NCBI GenBank assembly: GCA_007258455.2
Contig: VDFB02000003.1
Location: 38,171,876-38,235,875 of the forward strand
Reading direction: 5' to 3'
Length of the DNA stretch: 64,000 nucleotides
DNA from: Sequoia sempervirens
Taxonomy: Eukaryota; Streptophyta; Pinopsida; Cupressales; Cupressaceae
Made by a program: the position numbers and the translations under genes. This document shows, piece by piece, positions 36,123-49,690 of the stretch. Positions within the stretch are counted from its first letter, which is position 1. The number at the start of each line of letters is the position of its first letter. The notes below the pieces were generated by a model that was not told where the DNA came from, ran no database searches, and was given only the letters and a program-made list of their open reading frames with translations.

Positions 36123-39100
36123 TATAACGCCCCGCCTTGGTTGTCGTTAAAACAAAGTGTAAAGAATAAAATTAACAGAACAATTTTTTTTTTTTATAAG
36201 ATATTTAGTTACACAATTTCCATAAGGTTTCCAAGATGATGTTACTTAAACATATTAAATAATCTCCACACATTCTTTCACAAAACTTAAGTACAAATTT
36301 AAAATCATGAAAGATCAAGTTTACAAAATTTAATACAATAGAATATCCATATGTCTAGATTACAACAAGTGAGATTTCAAAGAATCTCAACACATCAAAA
36401 TGATGATACAATGGGAACGCTCTTATACAAGAGGTAAATATACAAAGAGGATAATGATTACATCATATCCAACATCCATATTCATGAACATGTTCTGCAT
36501 CCACTGTCACGAACAATGAAGAAACTGGTACCAGCTGTGAGTATAGCATCAACTGCATGAAAATTCAAGGAAGGTATAGCACGGTTTCCTCCCAACCACG
36601 TGGAACCCGAAGGTCCACTCCCTCCGTGCTAGGAGATAATGACAGGTCCACAAACAATGAAGACAAAACATTACATTTACGTGGCTTACACTCACATTAC
36701 GACATAACGATATCAAATCATAACAAGTAAACTCTCAATGAAAAACACTACAAAAGAAAACTTAACACAAGAGTTACAATCATGAAATAGACAAAGAGTG
36801 TCATCACACTATCGAGATAGGTTACCCTAGTGAATCTTCTTAGACTACCGGCCCTCTCCAAGAGTTACCCTGGCAGCCTCTACCGATTCCCAGCCCCTAT
36901 GCAGACTAATGTGGAGTCGCTTCATCTTTCGAGAAGACAAGATGATGACTAGCCATTCCAGGCCTTCTCAACCTTTTCTCAATCTAAACGAGCATTAAGA
37001 AAGTAGGCGAGGAAAACTTTTATCTAAATTAATGTTTAGTTCTACCCAACCCCTAATTCTTTAGTTAGGTTTTCACTGAATTAACACACCTACGATAGGT
37101 TACCCAAACAATCTCTTAAGGATTTCTGCCCCTACCGCAAGCCACTCTTTCTATAACATGACTCAACATATAAAAGTCTAGGGGTAGCTACCAAACACAA
37201 AGATCAAAACCACAATATTTACGTCTTTTACTAGAGGATGACCATAATCTCTAAGACGTCTCTTTTGACAACAACAACGGTGTAAAGCTATACCCCCAAA
37301 ATAAAGATAATCATAATAGAGCAATATAATTAAAATGTAATGTACTTAACAATACTATATTTTCTTCCCTAACTTTTAAAGAAATGAAAATAAACATCAT
37401 CAACATTACATTATATATATACACCAAATCATTATAATTTACCAAACTTCATGAATTAAATGTTCTTAATAAACAATTTATCGGTACTATTATTTGTTTA
37501 TAATTTCAAGGAAAATACATCTATTTTTAACAGAGTTAGGATATTATAAATCCTATATATTTACAAATCAAACACTTAAAAGCAATACAATTCACTATAT
37601 ATTTATATATATAGAGTGAATGAAGAATCTTATGTATTATTTTTTTAATAAGAAGGAAACAAATTACGTATCATAAAACCTATAGTCCTTCCAATAACAT
37701 CTTTTCTCATTCCTAAACTCTCAATTAACCAATACTTACGTTTTAAAAATATTTACCAATTAATAGTTGAAAAACTATAATTTCCTTACAAAAATATTGC
37801 CACTGATATTGCATGCAACGGTACATCGCACTAGGGTTGAGTAGTAGTTTTCAATACACAACCATAAGAATTAAACAGGAAACCATGCAACATGCACTTA
37901 AGTTGATATAAATTCATCATAAGTATTTATTGAGAATAATTAACAATCTTCTAACTTCTGCGCATGATTATACAATACCCACGCCATACCAAAAGATTTG
38001 AATTACAAGTTGCGTTTAATGTCAGATATACATTCTGATTTTTTAGCAATATCGAATATTTTTGTAACAGTTTACTAATCTAAATATTAGATATTTATCA
38101 GAAACGAAACGGCATTGGTTTCAGAGGAAGGATATTTTATAAAGATGAGATATACAGAGATATCCAATTAAGATTAGTTTCCTTATAGCTATAATCTAAC
38201 TTGCCATTACCAATCAGACACACTAGTATGGTGGAAATAGTAAGTTGAAAAAGGAAGGCATTCAAGTCGTCGATATTCATAGATGTAGACACAACAAACA
38301 GTATGCATGTAAAAAAAATACAAAGTAGTACGACATCTCAGCGTAAACTTCCTTTGTCTAATAATTAAAGGACAACTAATGAAAAGCAATACAAATATAT
38401 GTGGTTATATCTGCTAGTTATTCTATCAAATCTCAAGCTACAGCCGTGCACCATCTATGGGAAGAAAATTTATGATAAATAAATAAAATCTACTCTTCAA
38501 AACAATAAAATCGACACCAAAGTCAATCTATAGAGATTTTAAGTTGCACACGGATCTAATAGGTAGATTATATAAAAGTTGAATAATATTAATCTACAGG
38601 TGATTGTAAATGAAAATATCAGAATTCAAGATTCACACTAAGTAATGTTAGATTCATAGGTTCCAAGAATGGACAGTACAATAAAATATTAACTTTATAT
38701 CCCTAAGCGCAACTTCTATAATGATTAGTTTGGAGATAAATAGTTTAAGATTATATAAAGAAAAGGGCTATAGGCAATTTTAATGATAAATAAATACCCT
38801 TCTGATTTCAGAAAGTTATAATTCTCAACATAAAATACCATGGATACCATACTACCTAAATTTTTTTTTACTACAACCATTTAAATGTCCAAATCAGGAG
38901 TTTGTGTTAAAACTATTTTGAAAATAAAGAAAAAACTTCAACCCTTTCTAAGAATCTCAAATTCATGCAATTGCAATCATCTTATAGCCAAATTAAAGAC
39001 AATATCAGATCTAGAATATTTTATTTGCAAAATGTTTTTTATTCTTTTCTACTTTAAAGTTTGAATACTCTTATAATCTGTTTCTTTTGTGGTTTGTGCA

Positions 39101-40391
39101 GGTTCAACAAAACAATTTCTTTATTGAACAATAAATCCAACATTAAATTCCAAAAAATTCAGCACAAGAAATAAAATTACAGAAGAAAAACCTATTTTGA
39201 AGTTTGATAACTGGCTGAAAACGATTCTTTGAAACTTTGTCAATTCCTCAATCAATTCACCAGACTTTGATGAAGAAATATAAATCAATCCAACTCAAAT
39301 TATACTTGTAACCAAAATCTTCAGGTAAAAGTTTTTCTGAAACAATTGTCATGCAAAATTTTCTAAAAACTGTTGTCATCCAAAATTTCTTCAGATTCTT
39401 CCTGTGAAAATGTAAAATTACAACCCCCAAAAGATATTCATGCATTCAATTCTCTCAATCACTAAAAACTTAACTGATAGATCATTATGCATTCAAAATA
39501 GATCAATCAATTCAACTTCCACCTTTAATATCAAATCAAATTTTTTTAACTTGAAATCAAAGATTCCTATGATATTGAAAATATCTTTTCTTTAAAACAT
39601 CTATTTCCTCATAATTCCAGTTTACACAAATAAATCAGCAATATATATATATTAATTTAAAAAATTTACAAAGAAATAACTTTCACTTTTAAATTTGATA
39701 ACTTATTTAATTTTAAATTAATAAATTAAATCACAAACATAACCATAAACATTTTATAAACACATTAACATATATTCATTAAACTTAAATATTAATTCCC
39801 AAACACAAAAACAATACAAACAAACATGACACATAGAATAAACTGGACAACAAGAAGGGGTAACAAATAGATACTCGTTCGATAAAGAACGATGGTTCAA
39901 AAAGGACCTATCAATACATCCAATCAACATGATTTTATTAAGTTAGGGTACGCTCAGACCTGACAAGCAGGTGGAGTCATTACCCGGTACTTGTATCTAC
40001 AGGAAACATGAACATTAGAACATATATACTTATGTCAGAAAACACACCATGAAGAAGAATTGCAGCGTAGCAGGGTACTCACAAATGAGTAATGCTACAC
40101 TGTCTTCTTCACCGACACAGACGAGCAAGATAAATCATAAGCAATTATTACAACATGATAACCATAAGCAAAAGTCATAAGCAAATAAACCATATCATGT
40201 ACGTGTCTATCTCAGTGTCATCAAACTAACACAACCAGACAACTAGGATGTCAATGTATTATCCACGAAATACAAAACAACATAATATCAAAGTCACCTC
40301 TGAAAAGAAACAACATAGTATCATAATCCACTAAAGCATCAATCAAGCAAAATCAAACTAAACAGAGTGTCGAAACTGGAGGGACACTACA
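36123..40391 (-). repeat. Ty3 LTR, right (5' LTR, shared)
   Basis: The left end TATAACGCCCCGCC lies 3 bases from the primer site and the right end is GACACTACA. It carries a shorter AT tract than the left LTR. Beyond it at 40392-40403 is another polypurine tract, showing that it was also the 3' LTR of a neighbouring element. Confidence 0.88.
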
Positions 40392-40403
40392 TCCTCCCCC
40401 CCT

Positions 40404-40562
40404 AGGATAAGGCTTACTCCTGGAAGCCTGCAAATAAATAAGGATAAAGCTCATGCATGCGTGTTGCATCCTCCCAAGTAGCTGATGCCTCATCACTAGG
40501 ATCCCATTGAACCCTCACCTGATCAACGTCTTGACCCCTGAGAATCAACTCCTGACATTGAA
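40404..40562 (-). pseudogene. Chromodomain end of pol plus polypurine tract outside the right LTR
   Basis: This repeats 34402-34561 nearly exactly (VRVQWDPSDEASATWEDATRM) and ends abruptly at about 40562, where unrelated sequence starts. Its place, upstream of what acts as the 5' LTR, shows a second element once lay head-to-tail with this one and shared the LTR. Confidence 0.85.
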
Positions 40563-40794
40563 GGAGTTTTAGATTTATGGATAAGAAGCCCATATCTATC
40601 CCCCTGATTCCTCCAGTAATACAAAGTATACGAGGATGTTGAGATTTTACCCACAAACCCAAAGTTTACAATATGCTTTTGGGCTAAGCAAAAAAGAAAA
40701 CAAGGCCAATCCAGTCATTTCATTACGTTATCTGAGAATTTATAGAAGAAAAAAATGAGCAAAATTCCATATGAAAATTCTTAAGGAGCAAACT

Positions 40795-41520
40795 TCATTC
40801 CTCCATCTGGTCTACTTGAACATCATTTTCATCCTGATGTTCATGTAAACTCCCCACATCAGATTGTATTGGTGGAAAAGCATTCAGATTGAAACCCATA
40901 GCATTAGGACGACAAGGGGAAACACTATCTACATCTATGTCCACTGGTTGAGCTAACATTGGGGGATTATGGTCATGCGTGAGCAGCACAATAATTGCAT
41001 TTACCCTGGCTCTTATCTTTTCTGCTGACTCAAAATCAACCTCCTTTGCATATCTATTTAAAACTATTTGTAAATGGTTTGAATTATGTATCTCCAAGGA
41101 CTCCTTAATTGCATGGTAGATAGTAACAAAATCATTTACATGCAATAGAAAATGATGAGGAAACAAACCTCCTACATATCCATGCCCCTTCCACAAATCA
41201 TAATTTTGGCATGCCTTTGACATAGTATCATCCAATAAATATACACCCTTGACAACTTTGTTTGTGATGTGCTCTACTGACTGAAAACAATGGAGCAAAT
41301 CAAGCAGATTTGAGATGAATATAGATAAAAACTAAGAAGGAAACAATATACGCCTTGCCTTTGGCTCGAGGATTTCAACTCCTATAACCCTTTTAATGGA
41401 TTTCGTAAATTAAGTGCAATGCCCCTTGAAAATAAAATGAAGCTCTGCATCATCGAGGGTCTCTGTGAAAGGCAGCTCCCAATTGTTCACCGGTATGGTA
41501 GCTTCGTAATTCTAAGGATA
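40795..41520 (-). pseudogene. Unrecognised protein-coding remnant
   Basis: I do not recognise the product. The open frame 40795-41298 encodes 167 residues with strong coding character (SVEHITNKVVKGVYLLDDTM ... DLWKGHGYVGGLFPHHFLLH ... EVDFESAEKIRARVNAIIVL). The C-terminal part is acidic and ends VDQMEE. Upstream, the same frame continues through stops with NWELPFTETLDDAELHFIF and SIKRVIGVEILEP, back to about 41520. A short intron (GTATAT ... TTTTCAG, near 41280-41355) is possible between these. It lies 230 bp from the Ty3 breakpoint, so it may belong to the element family that recombined there, or to a captured host gene. Confidence 0.5.
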
Positions 41521-41529
41521 GTACTCCAT

Positions 41530-43560
41530 TAACATTCTTTTGCAAGCTCTACACCTTCTTGGCTCCACACGCACCTCACCACTATTTGAAGACTCCTCTT
41601 GTTGCAAAAAATTTGCACCGACAATTGCACACCCCTTCTATTTTTTATTACATCAAAGAGACTTAAAAGTCACTCCTTCTGATATTTGGGTCTCTTTGAT
41701 CAGCTTCAAACATTCTCCACCATCAATCAAACTCGATTTGATCTCCACCATTGATTGCACACTCTTTCTACTTCTTGGTATACTTCTCTTTATTTTTGTT
41801 CATTTCATTATTTTATTTGATCTAATTAGTTTAGTTTTATTTCACCATTTCAATGTTATCTAGCATTTTTTTTTTATCATTACTTTTATTTTACTCATCT
41901 TATGTAGGAAAGCCATAATCTAGCCATACAATTGAGATTTATAATTTTCTAGGACAACAAAATGTAAGCCAAATTCTAGCATAAGTCCAACAATATTGCA
42001 TCACATGGACATCCACACATTCCAACTACATCTAGGAAAATGAGATGTGTACTCTAGTTCCAAGTTATTTTCTCTCTATTAATTCTATTTTTTAACTTAA
42101 TTTATCAATTTTAATTTTTTATCCTCTACGTTTGATAAATTTCTAACCCAACTCTTAATTTTAGCTTAGAAGATGGATTATTCTATAATTTGAAACTCTA
42201 ACCCATGTCTTTCTATTTTAGAATAACAACAAAAACCTTCTTTTCCAAAAACTATTCATATCCTAGAGGAAAATTAATTTGGGATAAATAAAAACAAGTT
42301 CTTTAAACAAATATCAAATTCCAAGTTTTACACAAATTTATAGTTCTACAAAAACTCACCAAGGGAGTGCAACCATTGTATATCCAAAGTCATGTCAAGT
42401 CTCTCCTAAACCCACAACATAGAAACAATCTCATACCTTATTGTATAGTCGTAAAATTGCACCCCTTGCAATTTCACATACATTCTTGCATCCACTTTAG
42501 TGTCCACTCCCTTAGCATCTTGTGTAGGCTCATTTTAGCCTCTGCATCAGCCTTTTTCCTTTCTCAAGATGCTCTAGCACCCCTTTTCAACAGCTACCCT
42601 TGTGTGTCAACTTTCATCGACTCTAGTGCCTTTCTCGTTCTCGTCGTTTTGTAGCATGATGTGTCTAGACACTAGCACGTCATGCAGACGTCTGTGTGTC
42701 GCGCTAGTGTCCTATGGTGTTTCAATGCTCAAATAGTTGTCTTCGATCATGCTTGCCACTTGTCTTCACCTTTTTCCAATGGTAACGACCGGGAACACTT
42801 TGTAACGGCTGAAGAAGCTTCTTTTCTCTCGTTAAAAGTTATCCTTTTAGTTCATTTTTCTCTCTAACTTCTTCTAGCTCCACTCTTTTGCTTTACTCTA
42901 GCCTCATTCCAACTTGTAGCTTCCTCTTCCACCACCCTTTGCAGAACTCTCAAGCTTTCATAAGCTCATTACAACAACACTCTTGGCTCTCATAGCTTTA
43001 TTTCCCCCCCCCTTGGCTTCCTAATCCTTGCATATCTACATTGTGCTTTGCACCTTTGAGCATCATGAGACTCCATATCCCCTACCATTTGCATCCTTAC
43101 TTCATGATACGGGTTCTCCTCCTCGAGCGAAGTTTTCTTTTATCACTTATACTTGGTGCTGGTGTGGGTTCTACTCATGAGCTGGTTTTTCTTTCACCAT
43201 CCACTTTTTCCATTTCGGTTCTCTTCTCTCTCTTTCTATCTAGCTGTCCATGGAGGTGGGAACACCAAACGAGGGTTTGAATGAGGCAACCCCTATACAA
43301 CCCCAACATTCTCTCCAAATATCATGCATGCAAGTATTGAAGACATTCACGTGCTGGAGGCTTCGTCACTTATGTGGTTGTGATCATCTTCTTTCCTTTC
43401 TTCTCCTTATCTTTATCATTTTTACTTTACTTAGTTTCATTTCTATCACTTTCTATTACTTTATCACATTCTATAAATTCTCAAAAATCAGAGTAGAAGT
43501 AGTCATTTAGCCATTTTATGTGATAAACTCGCTCTCTAGTTCGTACAGGACGCCAACACA
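41530..43560. other. Gene-free stretch
   Basis: Plus-strand frames here are low-complexity and hydrophobic by composition (T/C-rich DNA) and match nothing. A small inverted repeat, GACACTAGC with GCTAGTGTC, lies at about 42667-42713. Confidence 0.45.
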
Positions 43561-43569
43561 CCTCTGGGA

Positions 43570-44640
43570 CGTCAACGTGTCGAGCTATCATCTATATTCT
43601 GCACTGTTATCCTTTGGCTGAGAGCTCGTCAGTCTGTCCAAAAAATATTTGTGACCTACTCTTTTGGATTCTAAAACTCTCGTCATTGTTCCTTGAGGTA
43701 GTTTAGGGCAGTTCGCCCCATGAGGCTCTCTGAATGAAGAGAAATCGTGAGTAGCCAATCCCCCTTCTCTACACTTATGGTCTCCCATGACTATGTTGAG
43801 TTATTGGATTATTTCAATGCATTGAATGGTGAATCCATCATCAACATGACATTGAATCCTTCAAAATCCTCAACTTTTAGTCCTCTCTTAGCCACCAAGC
43901 CTTCAAAAATGAAATTATGGGTAGCCCCTATATCAAATAGCATTGTTATCCATTATTTGGATATCACTTGAACTCTAAATGGATGATAACTAGGTTCTCC
44001 CAAAAGAGTTGCAACCATGCCTTTATTTTTTACTTTCATCCTCCACATTTTTCAGGTTCATATCCCTCTATGGATAGTTGTGATAGGTTCTTTAGGATCT
44101 AAATAATCATAATTAGATATTACTTATATATAATGGACTTGACCCTTGCAAGAAAACATAGCTCCTTTTGATTAAGTTTACTTTTTCTATAGTTATTTTC
44201 CTTCTTTGTTGAAAGTGGTTGATGTAGAGTCTTCTTAGGATATTAATATGATCCCCATTTCTAAAAATATTTTGCGTTGTACAAGTGTAGGTACCTTGGA
44301 TTGAGATAGATTTTTTTCATACACATATGTCTCAAGAATTAGGGTTCTTTTGATTTCTTGTTGTAGAGAAGTGGGTGAAAAATCCTTTAAGGGGTTCAAA
44401 TATATCAATAAAAAGAAAAGCACGATTCTTTTTTCACAAGTTTCAACTACCACTATTACAACCCACTGAAATTTGGCAATATAGAATAAATTGTTGGGTG
44501 TTATTTCTTGATTCACGTATGTTCTCTAAAATAATCATCCTCATCTTTTCATTCAAAGTGGCCCAAAATCCTTTGACTAAAATATTTTTTTCACAAGGAT
44601 ATGTCCTTGTGTGACCAATCCATGATGCCACCAATTATAA
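43570..44640 (-). mobile_element. Ty3-type retroelement fragment with retropepsin remnant
   Basis: The minus strand at 43911-43943 reads MLFDIGATHNF, the retropepsin active-site motif with DSGA changed to DIGA. It is followed by IFEGLVAKRGLKVEDF, in the usual order of plant Ty3 protease. A TAA and a TAG follow within 40 codons. Upstream sequence to about 44640 is compatible with a decayed gag region, but no zinc knuckle is readable. It is a fragment, inactive by active-site change and stops. Confidence 0.6.
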
Positions 44641-46130
44641 GAAACACCTTTTGAATGCAATTTAACAAACTAAATGGAATATTCATCCTCCATAGGATTG
44701 AGAGTAAAATAAGTTACAATTTTTGCAACCAATCCCATGTAAACATCTTGTTGTTTCCATTCAAATTACTTTTGTTGCAACAATTTATTTATATTTCTTT
44801 TATCGACATAGGGGGTTCCTCTCTTAGAAGTATTGTTGTCAATGATGTCTAGGTAACTTGCAAAATATATTATATTTTTTAAGGATTTATATTTATCTTG
44901 GTGATCCAAAAAAATGCAATCCCCTCTGCAAGATAATATTTGACACTTCTTCCTTTCCGTCTTTTTGCAAAAGCATAGGTTATGATGGCTTTAACATGGA
45001 ATTAACCATAGATATACTTTCATTTCCTTGAGATGCTTTAATAGGTCCCACAATTTTCAAATCTTGTATAACATGAAACATATGCACTTTTAAATCTATC
45101 AAGCCATCATGTATTTAATGCAATCTAATCATGTTCTCATGGAAGAGGTATTTTTTAAGTTGTTAACTTATACTTTAATCTTCCCTCTTATGAAATATCT
45201 TCTTATTTGTCCAAATCACATGCTTGAAACTTATTTTTCTCCCTTCTTTGATACCTAATCTCTCTTTCATTAGAAAGCATCAAAAATTTGGTTGACCATG
45301 CAAGCTAACAAGACCAAAGCTCTGATAACATTATAACTATATCAACCAAAAATATTCATATTATATTTGAAAGAGGGATCAAGGAAGTATGAGCCAAGAT
45401 GTCATTCATATTATTTGTAGTTGGTGTACATTAATATTTCTAAAGATCTAAAAATGGTTTAGGGAATGGGATGTAGGGATACCAATATGTGAGGGGAAGT
45501 AAAATTCCATGGGCTTGAGGAGGAGGAATGGTGGGACAATGAGGAAGCAATGATCAATATCTAAAGATACCTGATGTAAGAAGGAATAGAGATCAAAATT
45601 TGGAGATAATCAATGTTGGAAGGAGAAGGGACTAAGGTATAGAGATAACTAATGCAAGAAGGAATGAGGACTGGAGATTTGGTGTATCTATATGAGCAAG
45701 GATTAAGGATAGAGATGTAACATATTCAATATCAAAGATATGAAGGGAAACCATGAAATTCTACTAAGGTAGTGGGGTTCAAGGTCTTGAAATACTAAAT
45801 ACCCTTTAAATATGTAAGGAAAAGTTTCAGAGTCCATGATGCAAAAAAATTTGGAGCTAGGGGAGTGTTGACTTATTTGATTTTAGGAATCAAATAGTCA
45901 TGTGTTTTAGAAGGTGTTAAATTTGGGTGCCCCAATGCTAAAATTTCATCACAGTTGGATAGAGTGTCAAAAATTAGTCTTTGGTCCTTTTAAAAGTTTC
46001 CTCAAATTTGTTAAGGAAAAGGAGATAATATCTTTTGGTTTTTACTCCTCCAACTAGTCTAAAGGATAGTTCCTATAGTCCTTTCTGCACATCTAGTTTA
46101 GTGTCAAAATACCACAAAAGTTGTTATTTA
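44641..46130. other. Gene-free stretch
   Basis: AT-rich with no supported coding region. Purine-rich text at 45470-45720 repeats phrases of the type GAGATAACTAATG(C/T)AAGAAGGAATG loosely, possibly a decayed repeat. Confidence 0.4.
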
Positions 46131-46930
46131 TGGAGGTCTAGGTTCCAAGCAAACTACACCTTTTGAAGTCTCAAAGTTTGATTCAATTTATTTTTTGTAA
46201 GGTCTAAGTTCACTTCACTTTTCTCACAAAGGTCCTTGTCTGCAAAAACTTGGTTCCCATCCAAACTGTACTTATTGAAATTTTAAAGAACTAGTTCATT
46301 TAAATTTCCCTGCACCTAATAGCTCATAAATTCAATTTTAAGTTTGTGAAAGTATGAAGCTTGCAAGAACCTAACCTCCATTTGAACTTCCCCTTTCAAA
46401 ATTGAAATATCCAATTCAATTGGATTTTCTTGCATATCCAATTCAATTAGCCTTTTCCACAAATCCACTTAACTCGCTTTTTCTGCATGCAAGTCTTTTG
46501 TGGAATTTGGCCTCCATTTGAACTAAACCTTTTAAAATTTAAGTGTCTAGTTCACTTAGTTTCTTTTGCATTCAATTGTTTATAAATCCAATTTAAAGTG
46601 TTGCAAAAGTCTAAGTTCCATCTAAATCATATTGTTAACTTATTTATAAGTTAGGTTCATTTAAAAAATCCACATCCCATGTTGCTGAGTCATCCCTTTT
46701 TGCAAAGATTCCTTCACCAATTGAACTAAACCTTTCGATTTTGTATTTCAAAATAATTCAATTTTATTTTTTGTAAACCTTTCAATGATGACATCATCCA
46801 CCCTTTCTTACATCATCCTTACATCATTAGTCCCTTTTGCAGAGTTTCTTTGACCAACTAAATTAAACCTTTTATTGCACTATAATATGGTTCAGTTGGG
46901 CTTCCCCACAAAACTAGTCCAACCACATGT
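46130..46930. repeat. Degenerate tandem array, about 110-140 bp period
   Basis: About seven diverged units share the theme: (G)TTCCATnnnAACTnnACCTTT, then TTnAAnTTnAA, then TAGTTCA(C/T)TTn. Examples are near 46140, 46255, 46375, 46515, 46615, 46725 and 46855. No protein is encoded. Confidence 0.55.
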
Positions 46931-48590
46931 TTCTGCAAGTAGTACTTTGCTAATATCATGATTACATCATCCCACCCTACCAACATCATGTTGATGTCAT
47001 CCCATCTCAAACAACCCCAATCCATGATGATGTCAAGATGAAATCACCTTGTCTTTTGTTAATGTCATCATTTGCACCAGACACTAAAATATTAGGAAGT
47101 TGATAGGTTCAATTCTGACGGTCTTCTCTACAAGTCCAGTTCAAAGGGACTTCTTTGTAGGTTTAGTTTAGATGCATTTTCTAACAAATACAATTCAAAT
47201 GGAAACTCTCACAAAAAATTCAATTGCACTTCAAAACCTTACAAAGGCACCAAAATGTCAAAAATTATCCCATTAATGCATGTCAATGCTTTACAACTAC
47301 CAGATTTAATCTAATGGCCCTAGAATTCATTCTAAATGTATATTGGCATGGATCCATAGAGAGAAGTGATGCTCACCCATACCTCAATTATTATTTGCAA
47401 ACTTGAAGATTGACACACCATCTCCAGGCCATTGTTTCAACAAATTTCTTGGGTGATTTTCCTAATCTCCACACTCAACTCCATGGACCATTATGTAGAG
47501 GTATGGCAAGGTATAAGGAATGCTCTTTCATGCCTCCTAGTAGATCATATTAAATTTGGAATGGACACATTTCTACAAAGCATTAGTGGGAATGATGACT
47601 AGGGTATGGTGTGCTCTTTGTAGCATGCCATAGATCTTCAACAACTTGTGTTCCTTCCTTTAAGTGGACAAAAGTATTACAATCTTAATTTTTAGGGGAT
47701 GTTCCTTCTCAATTCAAAAATTAGGGACAAGAAAAGAATAATTCTTCTCTTATACATTTTTACATTTTCTAATACTAAACTGGTTCAATGCCTTTGAATT
47801 AATAAATAATTGCCTTATTTTCTCATCCTCTAGCTTTCAATGTGTTGTGTAATTCCTTTTTACCTTCATATATGAATGATTTTATTGTTTCTCTGGATAT
47901 GTATGATGTGTATAAAAAATCTGCAATAATTAATTATGGATTTCCCTCCTTCCTAGTATTTTTCAAATCTCTTACCTTCATATCTATCTATAAGAATTGT
48001 TAAATAGAGATTAGTGTGAGTTTAAGCATTTTTTACATTTTTCTTATGCTATTGTGAGCAAGGAGGAAAGTCAACTAATTCTTGGTGCATCAGTGCCCTT
48101 TATTGCAGTCTCCCTCTTATTTTTCCCTTGCAATTCATTGGAATAAGATTAGGTCTTGATTTCAATCTATGTTGAGTTGAATCAACACTTTGCATCTAGG
48201 CTTAGAAAGGAACCGACCTTCTCTATAGGTTTGATCTCAACAACAAGTTCTCATACCTTAAGATCGTTCCCATTGTATCCTTGTATTGTTGAACCCCAAG
48301 TTCAACAAAGGAACAAATCCAAGCAATTACAAGGATATGTGATACCACAGGGATCAAGGTGACCAATTCATTCCAATGGAGTGCAAGGAGGGAAATGGAA
48401 CTTCGATATCCCAAAAGATATAAGAGATCGAGAAGTTAGGTTGTGAGGGCACAAGGAACAAAGAGAAGGCATAACAATAGAGGAAATTCTAAAGGTCCAA
48501 AACATGGGAAACCATAGAATAAAGGACTTGAAGGAAATGAAGGAAAAGGGATGCCAGCATGGGAACTTGTTTGAATCCCAATGAGTAAGA
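46931..48590. other. Gene-free stretch
   Basis: AT-rich with short frames only. No recognisable gene or element boundary. Confidence 0.4.
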
Positions 48591-48598
48591 GAACGTGG

Positions 48599-48767
48599 AT
48601 GTTCAAGGAATAGTGAATCAAGGGAAAGGGTACCAAGGTAAAGAAAAATTTCAAAAATATGCATAAGGCAAAGGATTGTGTAAATAGAGAAGCAAGGGAC
48701 AAAGGAAAGACATGACAACATCAGGAAACACAAAACCTCGTTCAAAGCTAGAAATTTACCTAAAAGC
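48599..48767. repeat. 165-bp direct repeat, left copy
   Basis: It runs from TTCAAGGAATAGTGAATCAA to AAAAGCCCTCATA and recurs at 53067-53232 at over 90% identity, with a small deletion. The right copy starts exactly at an LTR end. Confidence 0.85.
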
Positions 48768-49540
48768 CCTCATAAGTTTCTTAACGGAAAGAAATTGGTT
48801 GTAGAATTGTTTTTGGGTTTTGGGGGTTTCTGGTTAAAAAGTTTGAGGAGGTTTTCAGCATATATTTTTGGGCTCATATTTTGCATCTTGCGGGAGGTGA
48901 AGATTCTGGAAAGGTTTTAGAAGTTGAACTCTAAAGGCGAAGCTTTGCTCCAACCTTCGTTCCTTCAAGCTTCATGAAAACAGGTTCCTTTACTGTTTGT
49001 TTAATTATTTTGTTGTTTTGTAAAGATTGTTTGTACAAATTATATTTTGTAGAAAATATGTTGGAAGCTTTTGTGTAGAAAAGTTTATTAAAGTTCTTCT
49101 ATTTAAAATTTCCTTGATGACTGTAGAAGTTTTGTCATGATTAATTTACTGCCTCTGTAGAAATTTTTACAGTAAAATCAGAGAGCCTCATAGGAAAATT
49201 ATTGATAAACAATAGGGAAACTACTAAAGAAAACAATAGAAAACCTCTCTAGGATGCAAATGGAATCTTCTGGTTAAACTAAAAAAAAAAGAAACCTTTG
49301 AAAGAGATTTGTTGTAGAAAATATACTGAAAATTTAGAAATTGAGTTGAAACCTTCTGTCAAAATTTAGAAAATTGGAATTCTTTGTTATATTAGGAAAA
49401 ATGAAATTCATTGATTAAATAGTAAATCTACTTTTTTGTAGAAAATTTTATTTATTTTGTTGAAAAAACATCCGATTAATCCCAAACTTTCTGGGAAGTG
49501 TTTATTTCTTTACCAAAGATTTCTTTTTTTTTAAAAAAAT
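48768..49540. other. AT-rich stretch, possible LTR body
   Basis: No gene. It may be part of the same degenerate LTR that ends at 53066, judging by position only. Confidence 0.3.
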
Positions 49541-49549
49541 ATTTAAAAA

Positions 49550-49690
49550 TATATATTTATGGGGGAGGAGGGTCAGCTGCTGTCGTACCTCCCCACTCCC
49601 ATAGTGGAGCGCAGCCATGGTGGGGCTGCGTCCTCCCCACACAAGGAGGACGCAACCCTCCCAAGGTCACGATTTTTCTTTGTTAAAAAA
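49550..49690. other. GC-rich island with a perfect 10-bp hairpin
   Basis: TGCGTCCTCC at 49627-49636 and GGAGGACGCA at 49645-49654 form a perfect 10-bp stem with an 8-base loop (CCACACAA). The island is bounded by AT-rich sequence and lies just left of the coding-like island at 50.1 kb. Confidence 0.6.

Larger units (their letters stand above)
30059..40391 (-). mobile_element. Ty3/gypsy chromovirus-like element with deleted pol
   Basis: LTRs of about 4.3 kb (30059-34389 and 36123-40391) flank a 1.73-kb interior. In minus order the interior holds the tRNA-iMet-type primer site, decayed gag with zinc knuckle, the first residues of protease (TTVDNRQVEL), then a jump at about 34600-34620 to a C-terminal chromodomain, stop, polypurine tract and LTR. 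Reverse transcriptase, RNase H and integrase are missing, so the copy is non-autonomous. By eye the LTRs are about 95-97% identical; one 36-bp deletion in the right LTR near 38240 is clear. No target duplication can be defined because the right LTR continues into more element sequence. Confidence 0.88.

Noticed and set aside
36123..40391. Reading the right Ty3 LTR as a solo LTR
   Set aside because: A primer site follows it on one side and a polypurine tract plus chromodomain on the other, so it is a shared LTR of tandem elements.
42367..43510. Several 80-95 codon plus-strand frames
   Set aside because: They come from pyrimidine-rich DNA, are hydrophobic by composition, overlap each other in different frames and show no motif.
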